A DNA stretch of 57,823 nt from Actinomyces gaoshouyii (GCF_002072175.1 NZ_MVIV01000012.1:1-57823), one strand, 5' to 3'. Counted from the stretch's first letter, positions 35,190 through 44,403 are shown. Numbers and translations: made by a program. The notes: generated from the sequence alone by a model not told the origin.

Positions 35190-35210
35190 TACTATCCGAA
35201 CAATTGTTCG
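35190..35210 (+). promoter_or_regulatory. SOS (LexA) box overlapping a promoter before ruvA
   Basis: CGAACAATTGTTCG at 35197-35210 is a perfect palindrome and matches the Gram-positive LexA consensus CGAAC-N4-GTTCG. A -10-like TACTAT (35190-35195) lies immediately before it, so bound LexA would cover the transcription start. It lies in the 67-base gap between ruvC and ruvA, making ruvAB separately inducible by DNA damage. Confidence 0.85.
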
Positions 35211-35226
35211 AAGGGAGTTCCCGCCT

Positions 35227-35868
35227 ATGATCTCCTCGCTGCGCGGCACCGTCACCGCTGTCACGCTGACCTCGGCGGTGATCGAGATCGGGGGAGTGGG
35301 CATGACCGTTCTCGCCACCCCCACCACGCTGTCCTCACTGCGCGTGGGCGCCGAGGCCCTCCTGCACACCGAGCTCATCGTGCGCGAGGACTCCCTGACC
35401 CTCTACGGCTTCGCCGACGCCGATGAGCGCGACTGCTTCCGTGTCCTGCTCGGGGCCAAGGGCGTGGGCGCCAAGCTCGCCCTGGCGATGCTCGCCGTCC
35501 ACACGCCCGATGCCCTGCGTCGCGCCATCGCCGCTGAGGACGTCGCCGCCCTCAAGCGCGTCCCCGGCCTGGGGCCCAAGGGCGCGCAGAGGATCATCAT
35601 CGACGTCGGCGACAAGCTCGGCCCCCCGCTCGGCCAGGATCCTTCCGCGAGCCGTGGCGCGCCCGGGGCCGTCGACGGCGCTGCCGAGGACGGCGAGCCC
35701 CACCCCGACGTCGTCGCCGCGCTCATCCAGCTCGGCTGGAACGAGGCGAGCGCCCGCGATGCCGTCCTCGCCGTCGAGCCCGGCCTGACCGCCCCCGGCC
35801 AGACCCCGGCCGTCCCCGAAATCCTGCGCGCGGCCCTGAAGTGGTTGGGCGGTGGCCGCCGTGGCTGA
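35227..35868 (+). CDS. ruvA: Holliday junction DNA helicase subunit RuvA
   Basis: Tetrameric protein that binds the Holliday junction and loads RuvB. The 213-residue product starts [12 protein letters not shown], the normal RuvA opening (OB domain), has the two helix-hairpin-helix motifs ([35 protein letters not shown]) and, after a flexible Ala/Gly/Asp-rich linker, the C-terminal RuvB-contacting domain ([20 protein letters not shown]). AAGGGAG precedes the ATG. It is under a LexA box and overlaps ruvB by 17 bases. Confidence 0.96.
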   Translation: MISSLRGTVTAVTLTSAVIEIGGVGMTVLATPTTLSSLRVGAEALLHTELIVREDSLTLYGFADADERDCFRVLLGAKGVGAKLALAMLAVHTPDALRRAIAAEDVAALKRVPGLGPKGAQRIIIDVGDKLGPPLGQDPSASRGAPGAVDGAAEDGEPHPDVVAALIQLGWNEASARDAVLAVEPGLTAPGQTPAVPEILRAALKWLGGGRRG

Positions 35869-36892
35869 GGACATGCCGGGCCGCTTCATGGGCGGCGAGG
35901 CCGATGAGACCGAGCGCGCCGCCGAAGCCGCCCTGCGCCCCAAGCGCCTGGAGGACTTCACCGGCCAGGAGGTCGTGCGCGACCAGCTCTCCGTGGTCCT
36001 GCGCGCGGCCCTCGCCCGCGGCGCGGCTCCGGACCACGTCCTGCTCTCCGGCCCGCCCGGCCTGGGCAAGACCACGCTCGCCATGATCATCGCCGCCGAG
36101 GTCGGAGGGGCGCTGCGGCTCACCTCCGGGCCCGCCATCCAGCACGCGGGGGACCTCGCGGCGATCCTGTCCTCCCTGGAGGAGGGCGATGTCCTCTTCA
36201 TCGACGAGATCCACCGCCTGGCCCGCACCGCCGAGGAGATGCTCTACCTGGCGATGGAGGATTACCGGGTGGATGTCGTCGTCGGCAAGGGCCCGGGCGC
36301 CACCTCCATCCCCCTGGCCCTGCCGCCGTTCACCGTCGTCGGCGCCACCACCCGGGCGGGCCTCCTGCCCGCCCCCCTGCGCGACCGCTTCGGATTCACC
36401 GGCCACCTCGACTACTACGCCCCGGAGGAACTCGCCCGCATCCTCAACCGCTCCGCCGGCCTGCTCGGCGTGGGTCTGGAGCCCGAGGCCGCTTCCGAGC
36501 TCGCCAGTCGGTCGCGGGGCACGCCGCGCATCGCCAACCGGCTCCTGCGGCGCGTCCAGGACTGGGCTCAGGTCCACGGAACCCCCGGGCTTCTCGATCT
36601 TCAGGCCGCCCGCGCCGCGCTGGAGGTCTTCGAGGTCGACGCCCTGGGCCTGGACCGCCTCGATCGGCAGGTGCTGGAGGCCCTGTGCTCCCGATTCGGC
36701 GGCGGCCCGGTGGGCCTGACGACGCTCGCGGTCAGCGTGGGGGAGGAGCCGGAGACGGTGGAGACCGTGGCCGAGCCTTACCTCGTGCGCGAGGGCCTCG
36801 TGGTGCGCACGCCTCGGGGCCGCGCCGCGACCCCCGCCGCCTATGCGCATCTCGGCCTGGAGCCCCCCGCCGAGGGCACCCTGTTCGCCTGA
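35852..36892 (+). CDS. ruvB: Holliday junction branch migration ATPase RuvB
   Basis: AAA+ motor of branch migration. The 346-residue product shows [11 protein letters not shown], Walker [10 protein letters not shown], Walker B FIDEIHRL, the sensor/arginine region [19 protein letters not shown], sensor 2 [17 protein letters not shown] and a winged-helix C-terminus. Three starts are possible: GTG 35852, GTG 35861 and ATG 35873; I use the first, which overlaps ruvA by 17 bases, but the choice is not decided by a ribosome binding site. It is the last gene of the ruv unit; yajC follows after a 250-base gap with its own promoter. Confidence 0.96.
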   Translation: MAAVAEDMPGRFMGGEADETERAAEAALRPKRLEDFTGQEVVRDQLSVVLRAALARGAAPDHVLLSGPPGLGKTTLAMIIAAEVGGALRLTSGPAIQHAGDLAAILSSLEEGDVLFIDEIHRLARTAEEMLYLAMEDYRVDVVVGKGPGATSIPLALPPFTVVGATTRAGLLPAPLRDRFGFTGHLDYYAPEELARILNRSAGLLGVGLEPEAASELASRSRGTPRIANRLLRRVQDWAQVHGTPGLLDLQAARAALEVFEVDALGLDRLDRQVLEALCSRFGGGPVGLTTLAVSVGEEPETVETVAEPYLVREGLVVRTPRGRAATPAAYAHLGLEPPAEGTLFA

Positions 36893-37064
36893 GCGTCGTG
36901 CCGCCTCCGGCCGTGCCCTGCCGGGCGGTCGGCCCGGGCGGAAGGACACAGTCGGGCCACGGCGCGGTCACGCGCGCGTCTCGGCCTCTGCTGCCCCGCC
37001 ACAACAGGGCGCGTGTCACAGCCCAGTCCGGGTTTCGGCCTCCCCGTCGCCCCCGGCGGTGACC

Positions 37065-37070
37065 TAGACT
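37065..37070 (+). promoter_or_regulatory. -10 element for yajC-secD-secF-apt
   Basis: TAGACT, identical to the element before thrS, lies 73 bases before yajC in the ruvB-yajC gap. Confidence 0.4.
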
Positions 37071-37142
37071 CGGTGCGGTTTGCCCCACGTCGGGGCGTCG
37101 TCGCCGCAGGAGCTGCGGATCACTCTCGGAACTGGAGTCCCT

Positions 37143-37499
37143 ATGTCCATCATGATCATGCTCGCCGCGTTCCTCATCATTATGTGGCTGTTCAGCGGCT
37201 TCGCCCGCCGCCAGCAGCAGAAGATGCTCGCCGAGCAGGACCGGCGCCGCGAGGAGGCCCTCGTGGCGGGCACCTGGGTGCGCACCACCGGCGGCTTCTA
37301 CGGCCAGGTCGTCGATGTCGACGGCGACGTTGTCGTGCTCGCCACTCAGCTGGGCGACGAATCCCTGTGGAACAAGAAGTCCATCGTCTGCGCCGAGGAG
37401 CCTCCCTTCGCCTCCACGGACGAGGGCAGTGACGCCGATGGCGCCGCCGATGCCGGTGACGCCGTCGACGCCCCCGCCCCCGGGACCGCCGAGTCCTGA
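37143..37499 (+). CDS. yajC: Preprotein translocase subunit YajC
   Basis: A 118-residue single-pass membrane protein that joins SecD and SecF. An N-terminal hydrophobic helix (MIMLAAFLIIMWLFSGF) is followed by RRQQQKMLAEQDRRREEAL and the conserved YajC core GTWVRTTGGFYGQVVDVDGDVVVLATQ. The C-terminal 35 residues are Asp/Ala-rich and acidic. GGAG precedes the ATG at 37143; an upstream in-frame start exists but adds sequence unlike the family. First gene of the yajC-secD-secF-apt operon. Confidence 0.94.
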   Translation: MSIMIMLAAFLIIMWLFSGFARRQQQKMLAEQDRRREEALVAGTWVRTTGGFYGQVVDVDGDVVVLATQLGDESLWNKKSIVCAEEPPFASTDEGSDADGAADAGDAVDAPAPGTAES

Positions 37500-37605
37500 G
37501 CCCGCCACCGCCTGGCCCCCACCCACTCCCCAGGACCCGCCGGGCGATCTCCCTCACCCCACGCATCCCGCTGCCCCAGGGCGGCGACCTGATGAAAGGG
37601 ACCCC

Positions 37606-39546
37606 GTGCCCACCAAGAAGACCAAGCGCCCCGGAACCAGGATCCTCCTCCTGCTGATCATCCTCGCCGTCGGCTTCGGCGCCCTCGCCTTCGGCTCAGC
37701 GACCAAACGCACCGCCATGACCCCGGGCCTCGCCCTCGACCTCGAGGGCGGCACCCAGCTCATCCTCACCCCGACGACGACCGACGGTTCGGAGATCTCC
37801 GACGAGGACGTCAACCAGGCGATCGAGGTCATCCGCCAGCGCGTCGACGCCTCCGGCGTGGCCGAGGCGCAGATCTCCCGCCAGGGCGGGCAGAACATCG
37901 TCGTAGCGCTGCCCAGCACTCCGAGCGAGGCGACCCTCGACCTCGTGCGCAAGGCGGCGGTCCTCTACTTCCGACCCGTCATTCGCATCATCCAGGGCAA
38001 CGCCATGCAGATCGCCGAGCAGCAGAACAAGCTGGCGGCCCAGCGGAATCAGGCCGCCTCGGCGGCGCCGACAGACGCGGCCGCTCCGAGCGCCGCCCCG
38101 TCCGCTTCGCCCACCATCCCGATGACGACGCCCGAGCAGGTGGCCACCCGGGCCGCCGACGTCAACGGCGACGGTGTCATCAGCGAGGATCCGCTGCCGG
38201 CCACCAGCAATGACAACTCCTCGGATGCGTGGATCACCGAGAAGATGATCTACGACGCCACCATGCGTGACTGCACCGCCCCGGAGAACCTCACCGGCGA
38301 GGCGCAGGATCCCGCCAAGGCCGTCATCTCCTGCGACAAGCGGGGCAGCGGCACCGCGTACATCCTCGGCCCCGCCGACATCGCCGGCACCGACATCGAG
38401 ACCGCCGTCTCCGGCACCGAGACCACCGAGCAGGGGGGGACCACCAACAAATGGGGCGTGTCCGTCGAGTTCAACTCCACGGGCACGGAGAAGTTCGCCG
38501 CGGTCTCCGAGCGCCTCCTGGCCTACCGCAATGCCGCCCGGGCTGCGAAGCCCTCCGCAGGTGCCAACAGTGCGCCGACCAGCACCACCGATTCGCAGAA
38601 GGCCCAGTTCGCCATCGTCCTGGACGGTCTGACAATCATGTCCTCGGGCTTCCGCGACTCCGTCACCTCGCCGATCACCGATGGGCGCGTGCGCATCGAC
38701 ATCGGCCAGGGCGGGAAGGCCCGCGCCCAGGCCAACACGCTGGCCAACCAGCTCTCCTTCGGCGCCCTGCCCATCAACTTCACCGTCCAGTCAGAGCAGC
38801 AGATCTCGGCGACTCTGGGAACCGAGCAGCTGCGCAACGGCCTCATCGCCGGGCTCATCGGATTCCTCCTCATCATCATCTACCTCGCCTGGCAGTACCG
38901 GGGCCTCTCGCTCGTCGCCGTGGCCTCCCTCATCATCGCGGCAGCGGGCACCTACCTCGTCATCGCGCTGCTGAGCTGGTTCATCGGCTACCGCCTGTCG
39001 CTGGCCGGCGTGGCCGGACTCATCATCTCCATCGGCATCACGATGGACTCCTTCATCATCTACTTCGAGCGGGTCCGCGATGAGGTCCGCAACGGCCGCA
39101 CCCTCATCGCCGCCGTCGATGAGGGCTGGAAGCACGCGCGCCGGACCATCGCCGTCTCCGACGCAGTCAACCTCGTCGCCTCGGTGGTCCTCTACGCCCT
39201 GGCGGTCGGCGGCGTGCAGGGCTTCGCCTTCACCCTCGGCGTGACCACCGTCGTCGACCTCGCCGTCATCTTCGCCTTCACCCATCCGCTCATGGTGTGG
39301 ATCCTGCGCTTCCGCTTCTTCGGCGAGGGGCACCGGCTCTCCGGCCTCGACCCCGAGCACCTCGGCGCCCGCTCGCTCGCCGCCTACGGCAAGGGCCGCG
39401 ACGCGCTCATCGAGGGCGCCGTCGGCTCCCTGGCCCGGCGCAAGGCCCTCGCCCGACGCGGTGAGCCCGACGACGGTACCGCGATCCAGGGGGACGACGC
39501 CGTCGACTCCCAGGCCCACGATGGGAAGGACGGTGAGTCGAAGTGA
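37606..39546 (+). CDS. secD: Protein translocase subunit SecD
   Basis: RND-type membrane protein that uses the proton gradient to help pull exported proteins across the membrane. The 646-residue product has one N-terminal membrane helix, the P1 head starting with MTPGLALDLEGGTQLIL, and five C-terminal helices with IGFLLIIIYLAWQYRG and ISIGITMDSFIIYFERVRDE. The P1 domain holds an Ala/Pro/Ser-rich insertion (about residues 145-205) containing the Ca-binding-like loop DVNGDGVISED. The GTG at 37606 is chosen because GAAAGGG lies just upstream and family similarity starts there. It overlaps secF in GTGA. Confidence 0.95.
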   Translation: MPTKKTKRPGTRILLLLIILAVGFGALAFGSATKRTAMTPGLALDLEGGTQLILTPTTTDGSEISDEDVNQAIEVIRQRVDASGVAEAQISRQGGQNIVVALPSTPSEATLDLVRKAAVLYFRPVIRIIQGNAMQIAEQQNKLAAQRNQAASAAPTDAAAPSAAPSASPTIPMTTPEQVATRAADVNGDGVISEDPLPATSNDNSSDAWITEKMIYDATMRDCTAPENLTGEAQDPAKAVISCDKRGSGTAYILGPADIAGTDIETAVSGTETTEQGGTTNKWGVSVEFNSTGTEKFAAVSERLLAYRNAARAAKPSAGANSAPTSTTDSQKAQFAIVLDGLTIMSSGFRDSVTSPITDGRVRIDIGQGGKARAQANTLANQLSFGALPINFTVQSEQQISATLGTEQLRNGLIAGLIGFLLIIIYLAWQYRGLSLVAVASLIIAAAGTYLVIALLSWFIGYRLSLAGVAGLIISIGITMDSFIIYFERVRDEVRNGRTLIAAVDEGWKHARRTIAVSDAVNLVASVVLYALAVGGVQGFAFTLGVTTVVDLAVIFAFTHPLMVWILRFRFFGEGHRLSGLDPEHLGARSLAAYGKGRDALIEGAVGSLARRKALARRGEPDDGTAIQGDDAVDSQAHDGKDGESK

Positions 39547-40646
39547 AGAACCTTGCCACCCTCGGAAACGAGCTCTACTCCGGCAAAACCTCGATCCCCT
39601 TCATCGCCAAGCGGCGCATCTGGTACACGGTCGCCGCGATCATCGTCATCGCCTCGGCGGCGCTGCTCGGAACCGTGGGCCTCAACCCCGGCATCGACTT
39701 CAAGGGCGGCTCGGAGGTGACCATCACCGGTCTGGCCGCGCCCGCCGAGGGCCCGGCCAACACAGTCCTGTCCGACCAGGGCCGCTCCGCGGGCTCGACG
39801 GTCACCAAACTCGGCTCATCCTCGGTGCGCGTCCAGACCACCGCGCTGGACAAGGCTGACCTCGACGCCCTGTCCAGCGGCCTGGCCAGCGCCTACGGGG
39901 TCGACGCGGGCAGTGTCTCCTCGACGACCATCGGCCCGACCTGGTCCTCCGACGTCACGAACAAGGCCGCCCGGGGCCTCCTGCTGTTCTTCCTGCTCAT
40001 CGGCGGCCTCATCTGGATCTACTTCCGCACGTGGAAGATGGCGGTCGCGGCCCTGCTCGCCCTGGCCCACGACATCATCATCACCATCGGCATCTACGCC
40101 CTGACGGGATTCGAGGTCACCCCCGCTACGATCATCGGCGTGCTCACGATCCTGGGGTACTCCCTCTACGACACGGTGGTCGTCTTCGACAAGATCCGCG
40201 AGAACACCGCCTCCTTCACCGCGCAGACCCGCTCCACCTACGCCGAGCTGGCCAACCTCGCGGTCAACCAGACCTTCATCCGCTCCGTCAACACCTCGAT
40301 CGTCGGCGTGCTGCCCGTGGCCTCGCTGCTCTTCGTCGGCGCCTTCATCATGGGCGCCGGCACGCTGCGCGACATCGCCCTCACCCTCTTCATCGGCATG
40401 ATCGCCGGCACACTCTCCTCGATCTTCCTGGCCACACCGCTCCTGGTCGACCTGCGTCGCCGTGAGAAGGGAGTGCGCGAGCAGGCCGAGCGCGTCGAGC
40501 AGGCCCGCAGGGCCCGCATCGACGCCGCCGGCGACGACGAGGATGCCGTCGAGGCGATCCTGGCGGCTCCCAAGGCCTCGCCCCTGACCCCCGGCCACCA
40601 CCTCGGCCACGCCGCCCAGCCCAAGAGGAGGAAGAAGCGCCCATGA
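39543..40646 (+). CDS. secF: Protein translocase subunit SecF
   Basis: Partner of SecD. The 367-residue product has the SecF signature after the first helix (GLNPGIDFKGGSEVTITG), five C-terminal membrane helices including TGFEVTPATIIGVLTILGYS and LYDTVVVFDKIRENT, and a basic/acidic cytoplasmic tail ending in PKRRKKRP. Starts at GTG within the secD stop, with GGAAGGA upstream, and overlaps apt by 4 bases (ATGA). Confidence 0.96.
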   Translation: MKNLATLGNELYSGKTSIPFIAKRRIWYTVAAIIVIASAALLGTVGLNPGIDFKGGSEVTITGLAAPAEGPANTVLSDQGRSAGSTVTKLGSSSVRVQTTALDKADLDALSSGLASAYGVDAGSVSSTTIGPTWSSDVTNKAARGLLLFFLLIGGLIWIYFRTWKMAVAALLALAHDIIITIGIYALTGFEVTPATIIGVLTILGYSLYDTVVVFDKIRENTASFTAQTRSTYAELANLAVNQTFIRSVNTSIVGVLPVASLLFVGAFIMGAGTLRDIALTLFIGMIAGTLSSIFLATPLLVDLRRREKGVREQAERVEQARRARIDAAGDDEDAVEAILAAPKASPLTPGHHLGHAAQPKRRKKRP

Positions 40647-41188
40647 GCGTTCCCCCGCCCCTGCCCGCCGCGCTCACCCGGCTCGTGGCCGACAACCTCC
40701 GGGAGATCCCCGACTTCCCCGAGCCCGGAGTCCTCTTCCGGGACATCACGCCGCTGCTGGCCAACGGCCCGGCCTTCTCCGAGCTCATTGACGGCCTCGC
40801 CGAGCACTACCGGGGCCGGATCGACGCCGTCGCCGGCCTTGAGTCCCGGGGCTTCATTCTCGCCGCGCCGCTGGCAGTGAGGCTGGGCATCGGGATGCTC
40901 ACCGTCCGCAAGGGCGGCAAGCTCCCCGGACCCGTCATCGGCGTCGACTACGCCCTGGAGTACGGCACGGCCCGCATGGAGCTGCGCCCCGAGACCGTGC
41001 GGGCGGGGGACAGGGTCCTCATCATCGACGACGTCCTGGCCACCGGCGGCACGGCCGCGGCCTCCATCGAGCTCGTGGAGCGCGCCGGGGGCAGTGTCGA
41101 GGCGATCTGCATGCTCTTGGAGCTCGCCGAGTTGGGCGGCAGGGCCCATCTGGGCGGGCGGGGCGTCGATGCCGTCGTCGTGTACTGA
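40643..41188 (+). CDS. apt: Adenine phosphoribosyltransferase
   Basis: Purine salvage enzyme forming AMP from adenine and PRPP. The 181-residue protein has REIPDFPEPGVLFRDITPLL, GLESRGFILAAPLA, and the PRPP-binding loop VLIIDDVLATGGTA. It ends the yajC-secD-secF-apt operon, overlapping secF by 4 bases, and stands upstream of relA as in M. tuberculosis. Cytoplasmic. Nothing unusual. Confidence 0.96.
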   Translation: MSVPPPLPAALTRLVADNLREIPDFPEPGVLFRDITPLLANGPAFSELIDGLAEHYRGRIDAVAGLESRGFILAAPLAVRLGIGMLTVRKGGKLPGPVIGVDYALEYGTARMELRPETVRAGDRVLIIDDVLATGGTAAASIELVERAGGSVEAICMLLELAELGGRAHLGGRGVDAVVVY

Positions 41189-41235
41189 CCTCCACTGATC
41201 TCGCCCCCGGCCCCGCTACTGCCGGAGGCGGGATT

Positions 41236-41260
41236 GCCCGAGGTGGGTCCCGCCTCGGGC
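41236..41260 (+). terminator. Terminator after apt
   Basis: GCCCGAGGTGG and CCGCCTCGGGC pair over 11 positions (one G-U) around a short loop, 50 bases after apt and before the relA promoter. No T-run. Confidence 0.5.
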
Positions 41261-41312
41261 CCCGGACGGGCCTCGGGGCATCAGATGTCCGATGCGTGGG
41301 TCTCCTCGTGGC

Positions 41313-41318
41313 TATGAT
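41313..41318 (+). promoter_or_regulatory. -10 element of a leaderless relA transcript
   Basis: TATGAT ends 6 bases before the relA ATG, so transcription should start at or next to the A of the start codon. No Shine-Dalgarno site is present. Confidence 0.6.
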
Positions 41319-41324
41319 GTTGGA

Positions 41325-43652
41325 ATGACCGAGACCAAGGGCGCAGCGGACACGGGGCACGACGCGATCGTGCCCGGCTCGCGCGTCCGCAGCCGCCTCG
41401 CCTGGTTCGGCTCCCGGGGGCACTCGACGCCCCCCGCGATCGACCCACTCCTGCGCGCCCTGCGGGCCAACCACCCCAAGGCGGACACCGGGCTCATCGT
41501 GCGCGCCTACGAGGTCGCCGAGAAGGCCCACGAGGGACAGACGCGCAAGTCGGGGGAGCCCTACATCACTCATCCCGTCGCGGTGGCGACCATCCTCGCC
41601 GAGCTCGGCATGACGCCTCAGACGCTGGCCGCGGCGCTCCTGCACGACACGGTGGAGGACACCGACTACACCCTCGACAAGCTGCGTGCGGACTTCGGCG
41701 GTGACATCGCCCTGCTCGTCGACGGCGTCACCAAGCTCGACAAGCTCCAGTACGGGGAGGCCGCGCAGGCCGAGACCGTGCGCAAGATGATCATCGCGAT
41801 GTCCCATGACATCCGCGTGCTCCTCATCAAACTGGGGGACCGTCTCCACAACGCCCGGACCTGGAAGTACGTTCCCGCCGAGAGCGCCGCCCGCAAGGCC
41901 AAGGAGACGCTCGAGATCTATGCTCCCCTGGCCCACCGGCTCGGGATGAACACCATCAAGTGGGAGCTCGAGGACCGCTCCTTCAAGGCCCTCTACCCCG
42001 GCGTCTACGACGAGATCGAGCGGATGGTCCACGAGAGGGCGCCGGCTCGCGAGGAGTACCTGTGCCAGGTCCGTCTGCAGATCGAGGAGGACCTGCGGGT
42101 CAACAAGATCAAGGGGACCGTCACCGGTCGGCCGAAGCACTTCTACTCGATCTACCAGAAGATGATCGTGCGGGGGAAGGACTTCGACGACATCTACGAC
42201 CTCGTCGCCGTGCGCGTCATCGTTGACTCGGTGCGGGACTGCTACGCCGTCCTCGGCGCCCTCCACTCCCGCTGGACACCGATGAGCGGGCGCTTCAAGG
42301 ACTACATCGCCGTCCCCAAGTTCAACCTCTACCAGTCACTGCACACCACGGTGCTCGGGCCCGGGGGCAAGCCCGTCGAGATCCAGATCCGCACCGCGGA
42401 GATGCACCGCATGGCGGAGTACGGCGTTGCCGCCCACTGGAAGTACAAGGAGGACCCCAACGCCTCCGCGCCGGCCCCGGGCGGCGCTGGCGTCGAGGAC
42501 GCCGGCGAGATGGGCTGGCTGCGCCAACTCGTTGACTGGCAGAAGGAGACGCAGGACCCCGCCGAGTTCCTCGACTCCCTGCGCTTCGAGATGGCCGGCT
42601 CACAGGTCTACGTCTTCACCCCCAAGGGCGACGTCCTGTCCCTGCCCAGCGGCTCCACAGCCGTCGATTTTGCCTACGCCGTCCACACGGAGGTCGGTCA
42701 CCGCACTGTCGGCGCCCGCGTCAACGGGCGCCTCGTTCCCCTGGACACCCGCCTGGAGAACGGCGATGCCGTCGAGGTTTTCACCTCCAAGGCGGCTAAT
42801 GCCGGCCCATCACGGGACTGGCTCAGTTTTGTGGGCTCCACTCGGGCGCGCAACAAGATCCGCGCCTGGTTCTCCAAGGAGCGCCGCGAGGAGGCCATTG
42901 AAGAGGGCAAGTCCGCGATCGCGCGGGCGATGCGCAAGAAGGACCTCCCGATCCAGCGCCTCATGAGTCACGATTCCCTCACGGACGTCGCCAAGAGCCT
43001 CGACAAGGTCGATATCGACGGGCTCTACGCCGCGGTGGGCGAGGGGCACATCTCCGCCCAGCACGTCGTCGACACCCTTGTGACCGCCATGGGCGGCGAG
43101 GCGGGCGCCGAGGAGACCCTCGCCGAGGGCGTTCTTCCCACCCGGGCCTCGGCCTCCTCCAGCCACCGCCGCAGTGGGGACTCAGGAGTCGTCGTCGAGG
43201 GCATGGACGCCGACGACGTCTACGTCAAGCTCGCCCGCTGCTGCACGCCCATGCCGGGGGACCCGATCGTCGGATTCATCACCAGGGGATCCGGGCTCTC
43301 CGTGCACCGGGCGGACTGTCAGAACGTCGCCCAGCTCCAGCGCGAGCCCGAGCGGATGCTCCCCGTGACCTGGGCCGAGCACGCGCACTCGGTCTACCTC
43401 GTCCAGTTGGAGGTCGAGGCGCTCGACCGCGGCGGCCTCCTGGCCGACGTCACCCGGGTCCTGGCCGACAACCACGTCAACATGATTTCGGCGACGATCA
43501 CCACCTCCAGGGATCGCGTGGTCACAGGGCGGTTCGTCGTCGAGCTCGCCGCAGCGAGCCACCTCGACCACACCCTCGCCTCCCTGCGCAGGATCGATGG
43601 CGTCTACGAGGCCCGCCGCACCACTTCAGGCGCTCGGAACCACGGCTCCTGA
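41325..43652 (+). CDS. relA: Bifunctional (p)ppGpp synthetase/hydrolase
   Basis: Long RSH enzyme that makes and degrades the stringent-response alarmone. The 775-residue protein has the hydrolase HD domain (ITHPVAVATILAELG and LLHDTVEDT, with the HD pair intact), the synthetase domain (KDFDDIYDLVAVRVIV; RFKDYIAVPKFNLYQSLHTTV; EIQIRT), a TGS domain (VYVFTPKGDVLSLPSGSTAVDF), a CC/ZFD region with CCTPMPGD and a C-terminal ACT domain. Both activities are predicted. The ATG at 41325 has no ribosome binding site but a TATGAT 6 bases upstream, indicating a leaderless mRNA. Its last 27 bases overlap a convergent gene. Confidence 0.96.
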   Translation: MTETKGAADTGHDAIVPGSRVRSRLAWFGSRGHSTPPAIDPLLRALRANHPKADTGLIVRAYEVAEKAHEGQTRKSGEPYITHPVAVATILAELGMTPQTLAAALLHDTVEDTDYTLDKLRADFGGDIALLVDGVTKLDKLQYGEAAQAETVRKMIIAMSHDIRVLLIKLGDRLHNARTWKYVPAESAARKAKETLEIYAPLAHRLGMNTIKWELEDRSFKALYPGVYDEIERMVHERAPAREEYLCQVRLQIEEDLRVNKIKGTVTGRPKHFYSIYQKMIVRGKDFDDIYDLVAVRVIVDSVRDCYAVLGALHSRWTPMSGRFKDYIAVPKFNLYQSLHTTVLGPGGKPVEIQIRTAEMHRMAEYGVAAHWKYKEDPNASAPAPGGAGVEDAGEMGWLRQLVDWQKETQDPAEFLDSLRFEMAGSQVYVFTPKGDVLSLPSGSTAVDFAYAVHTEVGHRTVGARVNGRLVPLDTRLENGDAVEVFTSKAANAGPSRDWLSFVGSTRARNKIRAWFSKERREEAIEEGKSAIARAMRKKDLPIQRLMSHDSLTDVAKSLDKVDIDGLYAAVGEGHISAQHVVDTLVTAMGGEAGAEETLAEGVLPTRASASSSHRRSGDSGVVVEGMDADDVYVKLARCCTPMPGDPIVGFITRGSGLSVHRADCQNVAQLQREPERMLPVTWAEHAHSVYLVQLEVEALDRGGLLADVTRVLADNHVNMISATITTSRDRVVTGRFVVELAAASHLDHTLASLRRIDGVYEARRTTSGARNHGS

Positions 43653-44306
43653 ACCGCGATGCGCGGCAAGCGGCGCGGTCCGTCGGTGCAGGGGCCCCGC
43701 GCGCTCGGGGAACGCCCGCTCCACGCTCAGGATGAGCCGCTGAGCGCGGGGGCGGCCGCGCGCCGCCCCGCCGCGGCAGTGCCCCAGGGCCAGGAGCATC
43801 CCGCGCCGCGTCGCCCCGGCGGCGTAGGCTGCCAGGATCGCCTCGACCGCCCGGGTCGGCGGCGCGGTCCTCGCCACGTCGACGGCGGCGCGCTCCAGGG
43901 TGGAGCACTCCACTCCGGCCAGTACCACTCGGTCCTCGGAGGGCAGCGACATGCGGTGGGAGTCGAGGCCCCGCCACGCGCCGGGCCTCTCCGTGCTCGC
44001 CACGGACAGGACCTCGGGCGGCCTGAGCCCCGTGTGGACCCAGAGAGCGCTGGGGCCGCAGACCAGGTTGCCCCGCGGCACATGGGGGCCCAGAGCCCGA
44101 GCGCGCAGCGGGGGAGAGGTGAGCAGGTCACTGGGGTAGTGGCCGCCCAGGAGCGGGGTGAGCAACTCGTCATCGAGCCCGTGGCAGCGCAGCACCCGCA
44201 TGTCCTGTGGCGGGAGGGCGCCGAGCGCCGGCTCGATGGGACGGGGGCGCAGCCATGCGAGAGCCGCGCGGGCGGGGACGTGGGGATGCCTGGCCATAAG
44301 GACCAT
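43626..44306 (-). CDS. AbiEi-antitoxin/DUF559-like N-terminal protein, lone
   Basis: A 226-residue protein of uncertain function. The part GVECSTLERAAVDVARTAPP followed by AVEAILAAYAAGATRRGMLL and GRPRAQRLI resembles the central domain of actinobacterial AbiEi-type antitoxins and DUF559 proteins (CTS.ERTVVDLAR, then A...AL and RA), but neither an N-terminal winged helix nor the C-terminal Vsr-like nuclease domain is obvious; the C-terminus is short and Arg/Ala-rich. Codon third positions are mostly G or C, supporting real coding. No AbiEii nucleotidyltransferase is adjacent. It overlaps the relA 3' end by 27 bases, convergently. The family assignment rests on motif memory only. Confidence 0.6.
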   Translation of the reverse strand: MVLMARHPHVPARAALAWLRPRPIEPALGALPPQDMRVLRCHGLDDELLTPLLGGHYPSDLLTSPPLRARALGPHVPRGNLVCGPSALWVHTGLRPPEVLSVASTERPGAWRGLDSHRMSLPSEDRVVLAGVECSTLERAAVDVARTAPPTRAVEAILAAYAAGATRRGMLLALGHCRGGAARGRPRAQRLILSVERAFPERAGPLHRRTAPLAAHRGSGAVVPSA

Positions 44307-44403
44307 GCTGGGCCCCCGCGCAGCGCCGCGGAAGGGGGTGCGGAGGATCTGTGGATAACCAGGGCGGTGGGCCTCGCACGGACGGCGGCTGGGCGGGACG
44401 GGA

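Noticed and set aside
36893-36960. Terminator after ruvB
   Set aside because: GC-rich inverted segments are present but no stem without several mismatches could be drawn by eye.
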